Source: a virus
Direction: 5' to 3' (one strand)
Virus record (IMG/VR): IMGVR_UViG_3300042402_003740
Span: 28,328 to 92,327 of that record
DNA length: 64,000 nt
Under the pieces are notes generated by a model that was not told the origin of the DNA, did no database searches, and saw only the letters and a program-made list of their open reading frames with translations. Of the stretch, positions 34,644-42,085 are shown in pieces (position 1 is the first letter of the stretch; each line of letters starts with the position of its first letter). The position numbers were made by a program, and so were the translations under genes.

Positions 34644-35831
34644 ATGCCTTGGAATAATCACCGCAACCGCTGGAATCATTCATCCGCCTTCTCTTCCGCT
34701 TACACTTCCGCTTACAATGCGGTTGCTGCTGCGGCTACCGCTGCGCTCTCTGGTTTTCCTCCCGCCGATCTGGTGGCTCGGCGTGTGATCCAGTGTCCCC
34801 ACTCGACCCCGTTCAAGGGACTCGACTCCCGCTCTGATGCCGTGGTGCTTGATGTGCCGTTCGGCAAGCGTGGCTCGATTGAGATCCGCCAGTGGGTGAA
34901 GCACATCGGCGGTCGTTGGGACAAGGCGACGAAGCAGTGGACGCTCTCCCGTGCGAAGTGCACGCCTGATGCGATCAAGATCATCAACGAACTGCGCCTG
35001 TACACGGGCAAGACGGTTGCTGCGCCGAAGGCGGCGTTCCTCCCCCGCATCGCCCGAGCGGGTTCCCGCATCATCCTCAAGGTTCCCTACGAGAGCCGCC
35101 ATGAGGCGAAGTCGGCGGGTGCGGCTTGGAGCGTGTCGGATCAATACTGGTATTTCACCGTTCCGCAGACCCTTGACCAGAAGTTCTCCGAGAAGGTTGC
35201 AGACTTTGAGGTGAAGGGATGGGTTTCGATTGAGCACACCGAGCGTGAGATCATCGAAGTTCTGAAGCGGGTTCACGGTATTCGTGCACCGTACACCACT
35301 ACGGCGCAACTCCAGTTTGCTGTGCCGAAGGATGAGGCGGAAGCCCGTTCCAAGTGCTTTGCCGATCCCCTGCCGTTGATTGTCTCTCCTAGCAGGGTGC
35401 AGCACCAGATTCTCGCTGACGAGAAGCAGTTCATCGAGCAGGTGCTCCAAACGGAGTTTGCACAGGGTGGGCTGCATGACAGCGTGGCTACCCGCTATGC
35501 TCTGAAGAACAGTCATGGCTTGTACCACATTCTCACGCTCGGTCGTGGCGACCGAGTTCGTGTTTCGTTCGTGAAGGGTGTCGGCAGTGCAGACCACTCC
35601 TATATGCCGAAGGAAGACGGTCGGCGTGTGTGGGATGTGCTGGTGAAGCAGGGCTACGAGATGGTCGAGCGGATCGACCTCACTGCTTTCCAGTTGTTGG
35701 AGCATTGTGGTACGAACACCACGGGATCGGGCCACAAGCACAGCGAACTTCAACACCACGCCAACATCGTGGTCGATGCCCGTGAGGTCATCACCAATCG
35801 GTTGCACGGAAGGATTCAGTGCCTTCCGTAA
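34644..35831 (+). CDS. DUF5710-like domain protein, 395 aa
   Basis: Two copies of a short DUF5710-type unit: LDVPFGKRGSIEIRQWVKHI with GGRWDKATKQWTL (residues 70-100), and LKVPYESRHEAKSAGAAWSV with SDQYWYFTVP (145-175). Such units are found in primase-helicase and mobile-element proteins and may contact DNA. N-terminus is Ala/Ser-rich. C-terminal 150 residues (DSVATRYALKNSHGLYHILT, DRVRVSFVKGVG) are unassigned. Promoter touches the start codon. Codon use is GC-rich like its neighbours. Confidence 0.72.
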   Translation: MPWNNHRNRWNHSSAFSSAYTSAYNAVAAAATAALSGFPPADLVARRVIQCPHSTPFKGLDSRSDAVVLDVPFGKRGSIEIRQWVKHIGGRWDKATKQWTLSRAKCTPDAIKIINELRLYTGKTVAAPKAAFLPRIARAGSRIILKVPYESRHEAKSAGAAWSVSDQYWYFTVPQTLDQKFSEKVADFEVKGWVSIEHTEREIIEVLKRVHGIRAPYTTTAQLQFAVPKDEAEARSKCFADPLPLIVSPSRVQHQILADEKQFIEQVLQTEFAQGGLHDSVATRYALKNSHGLYHILTLGRGDRVRVSFVKGVGSADHSYMPKEDGRRVWDVLVKQGYEMVERIDLTAFQLLEHCGTNTTGSGHKHSELQHHANIVVDAREVITNRLHGRIQCLP

Positions 35832-35843
35832 TCGTTGACAAAT

Positions 35844-35878
35844 GGGGGCGGCAGCGTCCGATAATAACTGCCGCCCCC
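35844..35878 (+). promoter_or_regulatory. TCCGATAATA element, copy 3, in a perfect hairpin
   Basis: The arms GGGGGCGGCAG and CTGCCGCCCCC (11 bp, perfect) enclose the loop CGTCCGATAATAA. Located 12 bases after the 395-aa gene and 55 bases before the CobS promoter. No T-tract follows, so it is not a classical terminator. Confidence 0.72.
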
Positions 35879-35932
35879 GCACCCCTCTGAAAGAATTCTT
35901 GTAAATCCTTATCCCGAAAGGGTTTACAACGC

Positions 35933-35960
35933 TTGTACTGGTTTCCGATTGTGGTATACT
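35933..35960 (+). promoter_or_regulatory. Sigma-70-type promoter for the AAA+ gene
   Basis: TTGTAC, 16 bases, TATACT, 88 bases before the AAA+ start. Confidence 0.65.
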
Positions 35961-36048
35961 CTGTGAGTAGGGGAGAGTCTACCCCCGTTCGGGTTCTGTT
36001 AGGGTTCATTGGTTTCACACTCGCATTCTTTGAAAGGATTGCACACAC

Positions 36049-37317
36049 ATGGCTACTGCCACCGCATCGTCGTTCAAGTTCGCTTCGCTCTCTCGCAAGC
36101 AGCAGACTTTCGTCCGCACCCTTGTGGATGCGGGCATCACCTCCTCGCCTGTGAGCCGTTCGGCTCTCATCGCCGTGTCGGAGGGGCTTGGCATGGCGTA
36201 TCCCCCGGCGTGGATCGCTCAGGACACCTCTCGCCGTGCTGGTCGTGGCGAGTACCTTGTCCCCGAAGTCGAGGAGATTGCGAAGGGCAAGTCGAACGCC
36301 CCTGCCGCTCCGAAGGCGAAGCCTGTTGCTGCGCCTGTCACTGGTGCGACCGAGGCGGTTGCCCATGCGGCTACGCTTCTCGCTGCGACTGGCGGCGACC
36401 GTGCCGACCTCATTCCCGTCACGGTGAATGAGTATGTGCCGTTCGGCAACTACAAGGATCTCGAAGCGATCATCAAGGCGGGTCTGCCGAAGACGAATGT
36501 GTGGATCACGGGTCTGACCGGCAACGGCAAGACGATGATGGTCGAACAGGTCTGTGCGAAGTTGAAGCGTGAGTGCATTCGTGTGCAGATCACGAACCTC
36601 ACCGATGAGGACGATCTCATCGGTGGCTTCCGCCTTGTCAACGGCGAAACCGTGTGGCAGGATGGTCCGGTCGTGCTTGCTCTCACCCGTGGTGCGGTGC
36701 TGCTCCTTGACGAGATCGACTACGGTACGAGCAAGTTGTCGTGCCTCCAGTCGGTGCTTGAGGGCAACGGCGTGTACATCAAGCAGACGAACCGCAAGGT
36801 CACTGCTGCGAAGGGCTTCATCACCATCGCTACGGCGAACACGAAGGGTCAGGGCGATACCTCGGGCAAGTATGTGGGTACGAACGGCATGAACGAAGCG
36901 TTCCTTGAGCGTTTCGGCGTGACCCTTGAGCAGGACTACGCTCCCGCTGCAACGGAGCGCAAGATCATCGAAAAGAAGATGGCTGCGCTCGGCATCGGGG
37001 AGGATTCCCAGTTCGCTGCGGATCTTGTCCAGTGGGCTGATACCACCCGCAAGACCTATGCGGCGGGTGGCTCGGACTCGCTCATCTCCACTCGTCGTCT
37101 GGTGAACATTGTCGAGTTGTTTGGCGTGTTCAAGGACAAGTCGAAGGCGGTGACGCTCGGTATCGCCCGTTTCGACCGTGAGACGAAGGAATCGTTCTGG
37201 AATCTGTGGACGAAGGTGTGTGCCGATGCGACTCCGGCGGCTGATCCGAAGGCTGCTGCGGCAGCGGCGGGTGCGACTGGCACGAAGTCGAGCGACCCCA
37301 ATGCGTGTCCGTTCTGA
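36049..37317 (+). CDS. cobS: MoxR/CobS-type AAA+ ATPase
   Basis: 422 residues. An N-terminal helical domain with an Ala/Pro linker (to about residue 115), then the ATPase: Walker A TGLTGNGKTMM (about 156-166), Walker B AVLLLDEID (about 214-222), sensor ITIATANTKGQGD, and Arg-finger region NEAFLERFGV. The NEYVPFGNY start and DLIGGFRLVNGETVWQDGP are close to CobS/MoxR proteins of T4-type phages. Partner of the VWA/peptidase at 31.3-33.6 kb. AAAGGA 10 bases upstream. Followed by a strong terminator. Confidence 0.88.
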   Translation: MATATASSFKFASLSRKQQTFVRTLVDAGITSSPVSRSALIAVSEGLGMAYPPAWIAQDTSRRAGRGEYLVPEVEEIAKGKSNAPAAPKAKPVAAPVTGATEAVAHAATLLAATGGDRADLIPVTVNEYVPFGNYKDLEAIIKAGLPKTNVWITGLTGNGKTMMVEQVCAKLKRECIRVQITNLTDEDDLIGGFRLVNGETVWQDGPVVLALTRGAVLLLDEIDYGTSKLSCLQSVLEGNGVYIKQTNRKVTAAKGFITIATANTKGQGDTSGKYVGTNGMNEAFLERFGVTLEQDYAPAATERKIIEKKMAALGIGEDSQFAADLVQWADTTRKTYAAGGSDSLISTRRLVNIVELFGVFKDKSKAVTLGIARFDRETKESFWNLWTKVCADATPAADPKAAAAAAGATGTKSSDPNACPF

Positions 37318-37346
37318 TCGGTGAGTGTGTGAGTGTGTGAACCCGT

Positions 37347-37381
37347 GGGTGGCACGGACGAAAGATGCCGTGCCACCCTTT
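37347..37381 (+). terminator. Rho-independent terminator after the AAA+ gene
   Basis: GGGTGGCACGG and CCGTGCCACCC form an 11-bp perfect stem around a ten-base loop, followed by TTT. Confidence 0.8.
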
Positions 37382-37448
37382 GAGTCGATGATCTAAAGGT
37401 AGGATGCCACCTAGTGCGGCAGTGCGGGTTCGACCCCCGCTCGACTCT
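37382..37448 (+). tRNA. tRNA-like element with shortened anticodon arm
   Basis: Acceptor arms GAGTCGA/TCGACTC pair perfectly, the T arm GCGGG-TTCGACC-CCCGC is intact, and the D region ATCTAAAGGTAGGAT looks normal. Only 17 bases remain between D and T arms instead of about 22, so no standard anticodon stem-loop plus variable loop fits. 67 nt in all. Probably a decayed tRNA or a tRNA mimic; no anticodon is assigned. Confidence 0.55.
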
Positions 37449-37467
37449 TTCGATTGGAGGCGTTAGT

Positions 37468-37830
37468 ATGGCAACGAGAACCAAACGCACGAAGCGCAAG
37501 GCTTGCACCTACGATCCCCGCACCGAAATCCATCCGGTCATCTGGGATTATCATGGTGCTACACCGTGGTATCTCCAGCGTGTGTTCAAGGAAGGGGTGT
37601 TTGGACACCCTAGTGCGGAGAAAGAAACGGTGGTTCTCACACAGGTCTGGCGGCGTGAGGCGAACCTCATGGTCATGGAGCAGTGGGAACACCACCCCGA
37701 CCAGCGGGGTGCGGAACCCTTCAAGCACCAGGGCGAGTGGGTCTACGAAGACATCACCGAAGCCCGCCAGGTGTGGGAAGAGTTCGTGCGTGAAGGTGCA
37801 GTGCAGATCGAAGACGGCAAGATCAGTTAA
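37468..37830 (+). CDS. Unrecognised protein, 120 aa
   Basis: ATG 37468 follows GGAGG at 8 bases. Basic start (MATRTKRTKRKACTYDPRTE), aromatic middle (VIWDYHGATPWYLQRVFKEG), and an acidic C-terminal helix (VWEEFVREGAVQIEDGK). No family assigned. Starts 20 bases after the tRNA-like element. Confidence 0.7.
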   Translation: MATRTKRTKRKACTYDPRTEIHPVIWDYHGATPWYLQRVFKEGVFGHPSAEKETVVLTQVWRREANLMVMEQWEHHPDQRGAEPFKHQGEWVYEDITEARQVWEEFVREGAVQIEDGKIS

Positions 37831-37852
37831 CCCCAAAAGCAGGAGACACACA

Positions 37853-38131
37853 ATGGCGAACGATTTTGATGACTTTGACACCGAGATCCAGTGCGACGAA
37901 CTCATTCCCGCCCACTACGAGGACGAGGACTGGCGTGGACTGACTGCGGAGGAGCGTGACGAGCGTGGCATCCACTCCCTCTGGCGTGAAGAGTGCTTTG
38001 ACGAATCCACCGACGAAGACGAGGACGAACTCTGCGCCGTGTTTGGTGCAGACGATCCCGACAATTTTCTTGGTTCTGAATACGGAGATACGGATGGGGA
38101 TTTCGAGGATGGAGGTGACGATGACTGGTGA
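37853..38131 (+). CDS. Highly acidic small protein, 92 aa
   Basis: ATG 37853 follows AGGAG. Asp/Glu dominate throughout (FDDFDTEIQCDELIP, STDEDEDELCAVFG, DTDGDFEDGGDDDW). DNA-mimic or metal-binding roles are possible for such proteins; nothing more specific can be said. The next gene starts inside its last codons. Confidence 0.68.
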   Translation: MANDFDDFDTEIQCDELIPAHYEDEDWRGLTAEERDERGIHSLWREECFDESTDEDEDELCAVFGADDPDNFLGSEYGDTDGDFEDGGDDDW

Positions 38132-38348
38132 AAATCCAGCGGGGGCGGCTCCTATTATCGGACCCTCCTCTGACCCCGACCTCCGTGCGGTTCTCTGCCA
38201 GGTGCGTGATCTTCTCAAATCCCGAGACGGCTCTTCACTCATTCTGGACTACCGTGTGCGCCGTGCAATTTTTCTGGTGGAATCCAGTCTTGGAGGCTTG
38301 CGGCACGAACGGACGACAGATGAGCACGAGCGGGCATCGGTAATGTAA
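38121..38348 (+). CDS. Small protein, 75 aa, overlapping copy 4 of the TCCGATAATA element
   Basis: ATG 38121 has GGAGG 6 bases upstream and overlaps the preceding stop. After a Pro/Gly-rich start (MTGENPAGAAPIIGPSS) a helix LRAVLCQVRDLLKSRDGSSL follows. The recurring element lies in codons 7-15, so either it is tolerated in the protein or the real product starts later. Confidence 0.5.
   Translation: MTGENPAGAAPIIGPSSDPDLRAVLCQVRDLLKSRDGSSLILDYRVRRAIFLVESSLGGLRHERTTDEHERASVM
38141..38165 (-). promoter_or_regulatory. TCCGATAATA element, copy 4 (reverse)
   Basis: On the minus strand GGGTCCGATAATAGGAG followed by CCGCCCCC. This copy lies within the 5' part of a predicted small gene, unlike the other four. 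Confidence 0.6.
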
Positions 38349-38441
38349 GAATGGCGTGTACTGGTGTCTCTCCACTCCCCTACACTCTGCAAAAGATACG
38401 AAAGAACAAAAAGAAAGAATCGTAAAATCCGCCTAAAGTTA

Positions 38442-38470
38442 TTGACAGAGAGCCGTTCATAGAGTATACT
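38442..38470 (+). promoter_or_regulatory. Sigma-70-type promoter for the 51-aa basic protein
   Basis: TTGACA, 17 bases, TATACT: a consensus-quality promoter 88 bases before the start. The remainder of the 209-base gap 38,349-38,557 holds nothing else notable. Confidence 0.82.
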
Positions 38471-38557
38471 TTAGGCGTACAAGTGAGGTGCAGCACGGGA
38501 CTGCGGTGCTGCGAAGCCTCAAACTTCAGAGCAGTCGATTGAAAGGTTTGGTCTAGC

Positions 38558-38713
38558 ATGGTCAAGGTCAATTCGAAGTCGGATCTCACTGTCGCCAAGC
38601 GCATCGCTCGCAAGACGGGCAACACCGTTGTGTACAAGGCGAAGGGCAAGCGTGGCACGGGTCGCATCGTCCCGTTCTCGGACGGTCGCATCGTTGTGTT
38701 CGGAACCCGCTAA
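38558..38713 (+). CDS. Small basic protein, 51 aa
   Basis: MVKVNSKSDLTVAKRIARKT continues to a beta-rich GRIVPFSDGRIVVFGTR end. Rich in Lys/Arg and Gly with a strong GC-type codon bias (atc, gtc, cgc), as in highly expressed genes. Own strong promoter upstream and a GC hairpin 27 bases downstream make it a one-gene unit. A nucleic-acid-binding or host-takeover protein is plausible. Confidence 0.7.
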   Translation: MVKVNSKSDLTVAKRIARKTGNTVVYKAKGKRGTGRIVPFSDGRIVVFGTR

Positions 38714-38739
38714 TAGAGCGGGACATCCCATCGGGGTGC

Positions 38740-38762
38740 GGAGGGGGAAACCCCTCCCCTAC
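38740..38762 (+). terminator. Hairpin terminator-like element
   Basis: GGAGGGG, loop GAAA, CCCCTCC, followed by CCTACCCTTTCG. The T tract is short. Confidence 0.55.
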
Positions 38763-38813
38763 CCTTTCGTGTGTTTTGTAAGAATTTCAGTCACCAAAAA
38801 GGAAGGCTCCAAA

Positions 38814-39101
38814 ATGGCTCGTACTCGCAAGAACACCGTCTCTCCCTCCACGATCTCGCTCGACTGGAACCACATTGATGCGGCCCTGAAGTCTGGCCAG
38901 CGTGTTTCGCTCTCGCACCTTGCCCAGGCACACAAGGTTTTCCCCATTGATCTCCGCAAGATTTTCGAGTCCCGCTACGGCGACAAGATTATCTTCAAGC
39001 GTGGGCGTACTGGTGGCGTGTTCTGGAAGTCCAGCACTGCGATTGCTGCCGCCGCTGGTACCCAGTCTGCCCCTGACGAAGAGTTCGTGGCGATGGCGTA
39101 A
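38814..39101 (+). CDS. Unrecognised basic protein, 95 aa
   Basis: ATG 38814 follows AAGGAAGG. SLDWNHIDAALKSGQRVSLS and HKVFPIDLRKIFESRYGDKI suggest a small winged-helix or helix-turn-helix-like fold; the end is Ala-rich and acidic. GC-type codon use. A regulator is possible but unproved. Confidence 0.68.
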   Translation: MARTRKNTVSPSTISLDWNHIDAALKSGQRVSLSHLAQAHKVFPIDLRKIFESRYGDKIIFKRGRTGGVFWKSSTAIAAAAGTQSAPDEEFVAMA

Positions 39102-39112
39102 TCCCTTGCCCT

Positions 39113-39226
39113 GAGCGACGATACGGGTTTCCGCATGGTTGCAACCTGTTCTCATGCCCATGCGTACCTTTGCCATGATGCGGTTTCCCCTCCGATTAGG
39201 GTGGAACGAGGCTCGTATCGTCGCTC
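39113..39226 (+). ncRNA. Structured RNA candidate with 13-bp closing stem
   Basis: GAGCGACGATACG and CGTATCGTCGCTC pair perfectly across 88 bases. Inside, CCGCAT pairs with ATGCGG, and GGTTGCAACC can form its own hairpin. No open frame of note covers it. Behind the 95-aa gene, it could be a 3' UTR element, small RNA or operator. Confidence 0.5.
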
Positions 39227-39241
39227 GGGAGGGGTGGAGCG

Positions 39242-39281
39242 ATCAACGATAATTTTCGAAAAAACAGTAAATCAACGATAA
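39242..39281 (+). repeat. Direct repeat ATCAACGATAA, two copies
   Basis: ATCAACGATAA at 39242-39252 and 39271-39281, spaced by 18 bases of A/T-rich DNA. Between the structured element and the terminator; could be a binding site. Confidence 0.5.
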
Positions 39282-39324
39282 CCCCCCCGTTCATGTTTTC
39301 GGCGCATGACCTCGGGGGTATTTT
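39281..39324 (+). terminator. Terminator-like hairpin
   Basis: ACCCCC...GGGGGT with an inner TCATG/CATGA stem, followed by ATTTTCG. Ends the unit that starts with the 95-aa gene. Confidence 0.55.
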
Positions 39325-39350
39325 CGCTAAATTTAGGTTCAAAGATAAGA

Positions 39351-39518
39351 ATGATCCCAACACCCCCCACTCCTCCCCCTCCCCCAAAGACAAACGGCTT
39401 CACGGGCTTGGGTGATGCCGCCATGCTTTTTGCAATCATCCTCTTCTTCTGCATCTTTCCGCCAGTATCAGTTCTCCTCATCGTTCTCTGGATTATTGAC
39501 GAGATTCGCCAGAAGTAG
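39351..39518 (+). CDS. Small membrane protein, 55 aa
   Basis: Pro-rich start (MIPTPPTPPPPPKTNG) then one long or two short membrane helices (AAMLFAIILFFCIFPPVSVL and LIVLWII), ending DEIRQK. Could be a holin or other lysis-linked membrane protein, but no clear motif. The ribosome site is weak, so the exact start is uncertain. Confidence 0.6.
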   Translation: MIPTPPTPPPPPKTNGFTGLGDAAMLFAIILFFCIFPPVSVLLIVLWIIDEIRQK

Positions 39519-39526
39519 GAACCCCT

Positions 39527-39916
39527 ATGGCTGCATCCCAATTCCCAACTCTCCAGTTCACCCCTACCCGTGTACTCTCCACTTGGGCAATGCAGGGTGG
39601 CGCAAGCAACTCTACCGTGGTCTTTACCCTTGTTGGTGACGAAAGGGGGAACACGGGCGTTGTCATTCGCCACCATGCCTATGCGAACACAGGGAACCCA
39701 CTAGAGTTCATGCACGAATTCTGCGTATGGGCCGAGAGCGGAGGCAATGTGGCTATTGCCGAAAACCACATCCTCTCACTAGAGACTGCCCGTGGAGTCT
39801 GGAACCGCTTCACCATTACAAAGCCCACGGCATCGTACAGGGCATGGGTGAGTACCTCTCCTGACCCCTATACCATTCCCCCCGACGAATTCCTCACCAG
39901 TTTCGGAGACTTCTGA
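39527..39916 (+). CDS. Paralogous small protein 1, 129 aa
   Basis: Start ATG 39527 follows GTAGGAACCCCT. Beta-rich, ending in the pattern LSLETARGVWNRFTITKPTA that, in variants, closes five later genes here (A-R-x-x-W-x-x-[LF]). The stop overlaps the next ATG. Member of the 39.5-42.1 kb family; function unknown. Confidence 0.68.
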   Translation: MAASQFPTLQFTPTRVLSTWAMQGGASNSTVVFTLVGDERGNTGVVIRHHAYANTGNPLEFMHEFCVWAESGGNVAIAENHILSLETARGVWNRFTITKPTASYRAWVSTSPDPYTIPPDEFLTSFGDF

Positions 39917-40266
39917 TGAACACACTCTCCCGTCACGAACGCCTGGTCTACGGCTTGGAGAACAGGGACTGGCGGATCCGCTTCTACCTCAACCCTGATC
40001 CACAGGAGCAGGATACCCGTGTCCACTACACCGCCACCCGACTGGAAGAGGGCGACAACCCCCCGCCATTTGGCGACAGGCTCGACATTGCCGATCCCCA
40101 TTGGACAGGGGAAACCTTTGGATGCCCCGAGATTCGGTTGTGGATTGGCGAGTCGCCCAAGCCTATGTCTATTGCCAATGCCCGACTGGTCTGGGAGTGG
40201 TTGAGCCTTATGGGCTTCACCCCCACAACCCCTGAAACCGTGATCCACACACAGAACGCCTTTTAA
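39916..40266 (+). CDS. Paralogous small protein 2, 116 aa
   Basis: Family pattern MSIANARLVWEWLSLMGF near the C-terminus. Middle part WRIRFYLNPDPQEQDTRVHY resembles RRLYLHFVFHSEGQVELVYK of protein 4. TGATG overlap with the gene before. Function unknown. Confidence 0.68.
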   Translation: MNTLSRHERLVYGLENRDWRIRFYLNPDPQEQDTRVHYTATRLEEGDNPPPFGDRLDIADPHWTGETFGCPEIRLWIGESPKPMSIANARLVWEWLSLMGFTPTTPETVIHTQNAF

Positions 40267-40276
40267 GGAGAATCAC

Positions 40277-40564
40277 ATGAAGAAGAAGTGCCACCCCCAT
40301 AACCACAGCGGCGATCCCGCACTTGACCGCTACATCGGCGTGGAATTCGACTGGTGTGAATCGTGGGAGTGGGACGAGGACACCATGCCCCACGACCTGC
40401 TTGACGAAGAGGGGAATCCTCCCGATGAACTCTGCGGTCTGTGGCGGGTCGATTCGGTGAACGAAGACGGCGAAACCGCCTGGGTGCGGTTCGTGCCGAC
40501 CGATGGCGATCAGCAGATGGAGTTGCCCCTGAGCCTTATCCCTGACCCGAAGGAGACTCTGTGA
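40277..40564 (+). CDS. Acidic protein, 95 aa
   Basis: Starts MKKKCHPHNHSGD behind AAGGAG. Residues 22-90 are Asp/Glu/Trp-rich (FDWCESWEWDEDTMPHDLLD) with LCGLWRVDSVNEDGETAWVR as a small beta unit. Lies between family members but lacks the A-R-x-x-W end. Overlaps the next gene by four bases (GTGA). Confidence 0.65.
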   Translation: MKKKCHPHNHSGDPALDRYIGVEFDWCESWEWDEDTMPHDLLDEEGNPPDELCGLWRVDSVNEDGETAWVRFVPTDGDQQMELPLSLIPDPKETL

Positions 40565-40872
40565 ACCACATGAACTACCGTGAGTGGATGAGCCATGCTG
40601 GTGGTCTTTCCCCCATGACAAGCATCCATACCCTACAGCGTCCCGATGGGGGTCGGGTGGATTTTGTTGTCTCGCCGTCTGGCGACGAGGTTGAGGTCTG
40701 GCCTGATGGGGTATGGGGAGGGGAGTGGGATATTCGGTATGCTGCATCCCGCCCTGAGTGGGATCGGGTTCCCCTGCGACAGCCTCTTCCTGTCGAATGG
40801 GTGCGGGAGTTCTGGAGAGAGTTGACCCGAGACGGGGGATTCACCCTTGTCAACCCCTGTGAGAAGCGGTAG
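40561..40872 (+). CDS. Paralogous small protein 3, 103 aa
   Basis: GTG 40561 is preferred because AAGGAG lies 5 bases upstream; an ATG follows nine bases later. Family end LPVEWVREFWRELTRDGGFT. The start SIHTLQRPDGGRVDFVVSPS and YDxRYAASRPEWD middle are beta-rich. Function unknown. Confidence 0.66.
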   Translation: MNHMNYREWMSHAGGLSPMTSIHTLQRPDGGRVDFVVSPSGDEVEVWPDGVWGGEWDIRYAASRPEWDRVPLRQPLPVEWVREFWRELTRDGGFTLVNPCEKR

Positions 40873-40978
40873 GGTCTGGAAAAAAAGCGGAGGGAATGGA
40901 ATGGTTGCAAATGGTGAGAATATCGAATAATCCCAGAATGATTCCAGTGGAATTTCATTCTTTCTAAATACCGCCCAC

Positions 40979-41007
40979 TTGACCACTCACCCCATACGGG
41001 GTATACT
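40979..41007 (+). promoter_or_regulatory. Sigma-70-type promoter, leaderless
   Basis: TTGACC, 17 bases, TATACT, then exactly six bases (CCAACC) before ATG 41014. Transcription should start at the A of ATG. A CTAAATAC box lies at 40,964. Confidence 0.8.
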
Positions 41008-41013
41008 CCAACC

Positions 41014-41388
41014 ATGTCGAACGCCACCCGCAAGACCTATACGCTTATATGGAACAACCCCCGTTCCCCGTGGCACAGGAGGCTCTATCTCCACTTTGTC
41101 TTCCACTCCGAAGGGCAAGTTGAACTGGTCTACAAGCGGTGCTTCATTGACCCTGCCGAACCCGAGAAGTACAGAACGCTGCACATGGGGTACGACGATC
41201 CAGCCACGGGTGCAGAGATCCGCCTGGAACTCCATGATGGGAATTCGCACACTCCCATGCACATTACGAGCCTTCCTGTTGACCATGCCCGTGCGCTGTG
41301 GAAGCACATGACCCGACTGCGGGTGCTGTCTGAAGAGGACACTGGTTGGACTCGCACAACCGAATACGAGAGTACCCGATGCCAGTAA
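41014..41388 (+). CDS. Paralogous small protein 4, 124 aa
   Basis: Expressed from a promoter that seems to start at its own ATG; no ribosome site present. Family end LPVDHARALWKHMTRLRVLS. The middle HRRLYLHFVFHSEGQVELVY, GAEIRLELHDGNSHTPMHIT looks like a compact beta sheet. Ends inside the next gene. Confidence 0.68.
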   Translation: MSNATRKTYTLIWNNPRSPWHRRLYLHFVFHSEGQVELVYKRCFIDPAEPEKYRTLHMGYDDPATGAEIRLELHDGNSHTPMHITSLPVDHARALWKHMTRLRVLSEEDTGWTRTTEYESTRCQ

Positions 41389-41732
41389 TGCAAAACTCCC
41401 AACCACCAAAGTCATACGCCACCCACTCGCTTGTTTCGGGTTCTGGTGGAAATCCCAATTGGATCTTGGACTTTGCTCCAAAGAAGAGCGGGTCGATCCA
41501 CACCATGTCCATCATCCTACGGGCATCAAACAACACAACAAAGGGTGGCCTGACCATTACGCTCCCCGAAGACTTGGGAAGGGAGTGGGGCTTTCAGAAG
41601 CAGTCCACTGGAGACTACTGGTTCCAGATTGGCACACACCACCCGATGGACAGACTTGCTGTTGCATTTGCCCGACAGTTTTGGGATTTTCTTGTTTCGC
41701 AAGGATGGAAGCCCGTAAAGGAAGAAGCATAA
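41379..41732 (+). CDS. Paralogous small protein 5, 117 aa
   Basis: Starts at ATG 41379 or 41388, both near the previous stop; GAGAG lies six bases before the first. Family end MDRLAVAFARQFWDFLVSQG, WKPVKEEA. The body GNPNWILDFAPKKSGSIHTM and LTITLPEDLGREWGFQKQST is strand-rich. Function unknown. Confidence 0.65.
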   Translation: MPVMQNSQPPKSYATHSLVSGSGGNPNWILDFAPKKSGSIHTMSIILRASNNTTKGGLTITLPEDLGREWGFQKQSTGDYWFQIGTHHPMDRLAVAFARQFWDFLVSQGWKPVKEEA

Positions 41733-41733
41733 G

Positions 41734-42072
41734 ATGGTTGCGTGGAAGCAGACACAGACAACCTTTGGAATCCGAAAAGGACCGCAGCGGATCGTGTTCA
41801 TGGTTTTGGATCCAGACCGTGTTCGTGTGGTCTACCTTAATGACAGTTCCAAGGATTTCCTTGAGGGGTTTTCGGTTCCCTTGGACTGCGATGAGTGGTG
41901 TTTGAAGAAAGGCTTGGAATCGTTTTTTCTTCCCACCTCAATGGAAACCGAAATACCTGTGCAAGTTGCCCGTGCCATCTGGCGGTGGGTGCTGGGTGAG
42001 GGATGGGAGCGGTATCCGTTTCCTGTGTTTCCCACTCCCTACAAGCATTATTATGCAAATGATTTGAACTGA
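41734..42072 (+). CDS. Paralogous small protein 6, 112 aa
   Basis: Begins one base after the previous stop. Family end METEIPVQVARAIWRWVLGE, GWERYPFPVF. The N-terminal WKQTQTTFGIRKGPQRIVFM and RVRVVYLNDSS match the strand pattern of the other members. Function unknown; last of the array. Confidence 0.66.
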   Translation: MVAWKQTQTTFGIRKGPQRIVFMVLDPDRVRVVYLNDSSKDFLEGFSVPLDCDEWCLKKGLESFFLPTSMETEIPVQVARAIWRWVLGEGWERYPFPVFPTPYKHYYANDLN

Positions 42073-42085
42073 AAGAAAACACACA

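Noticed and set aside
34680-35882. A 400-codon open frame on the minus strand
   Set aside because: Antisense to the DUF5710-like gene, Arg/Leu-rich shadow composition, no ribosome site.
36049-37317. Cobaltochelatase subunit for vitamin B12
   Set aside because: Sequence fits the wider MoxR/CobS group; no other cobalamin gene is in the window, so the specific pathway is not claimed.
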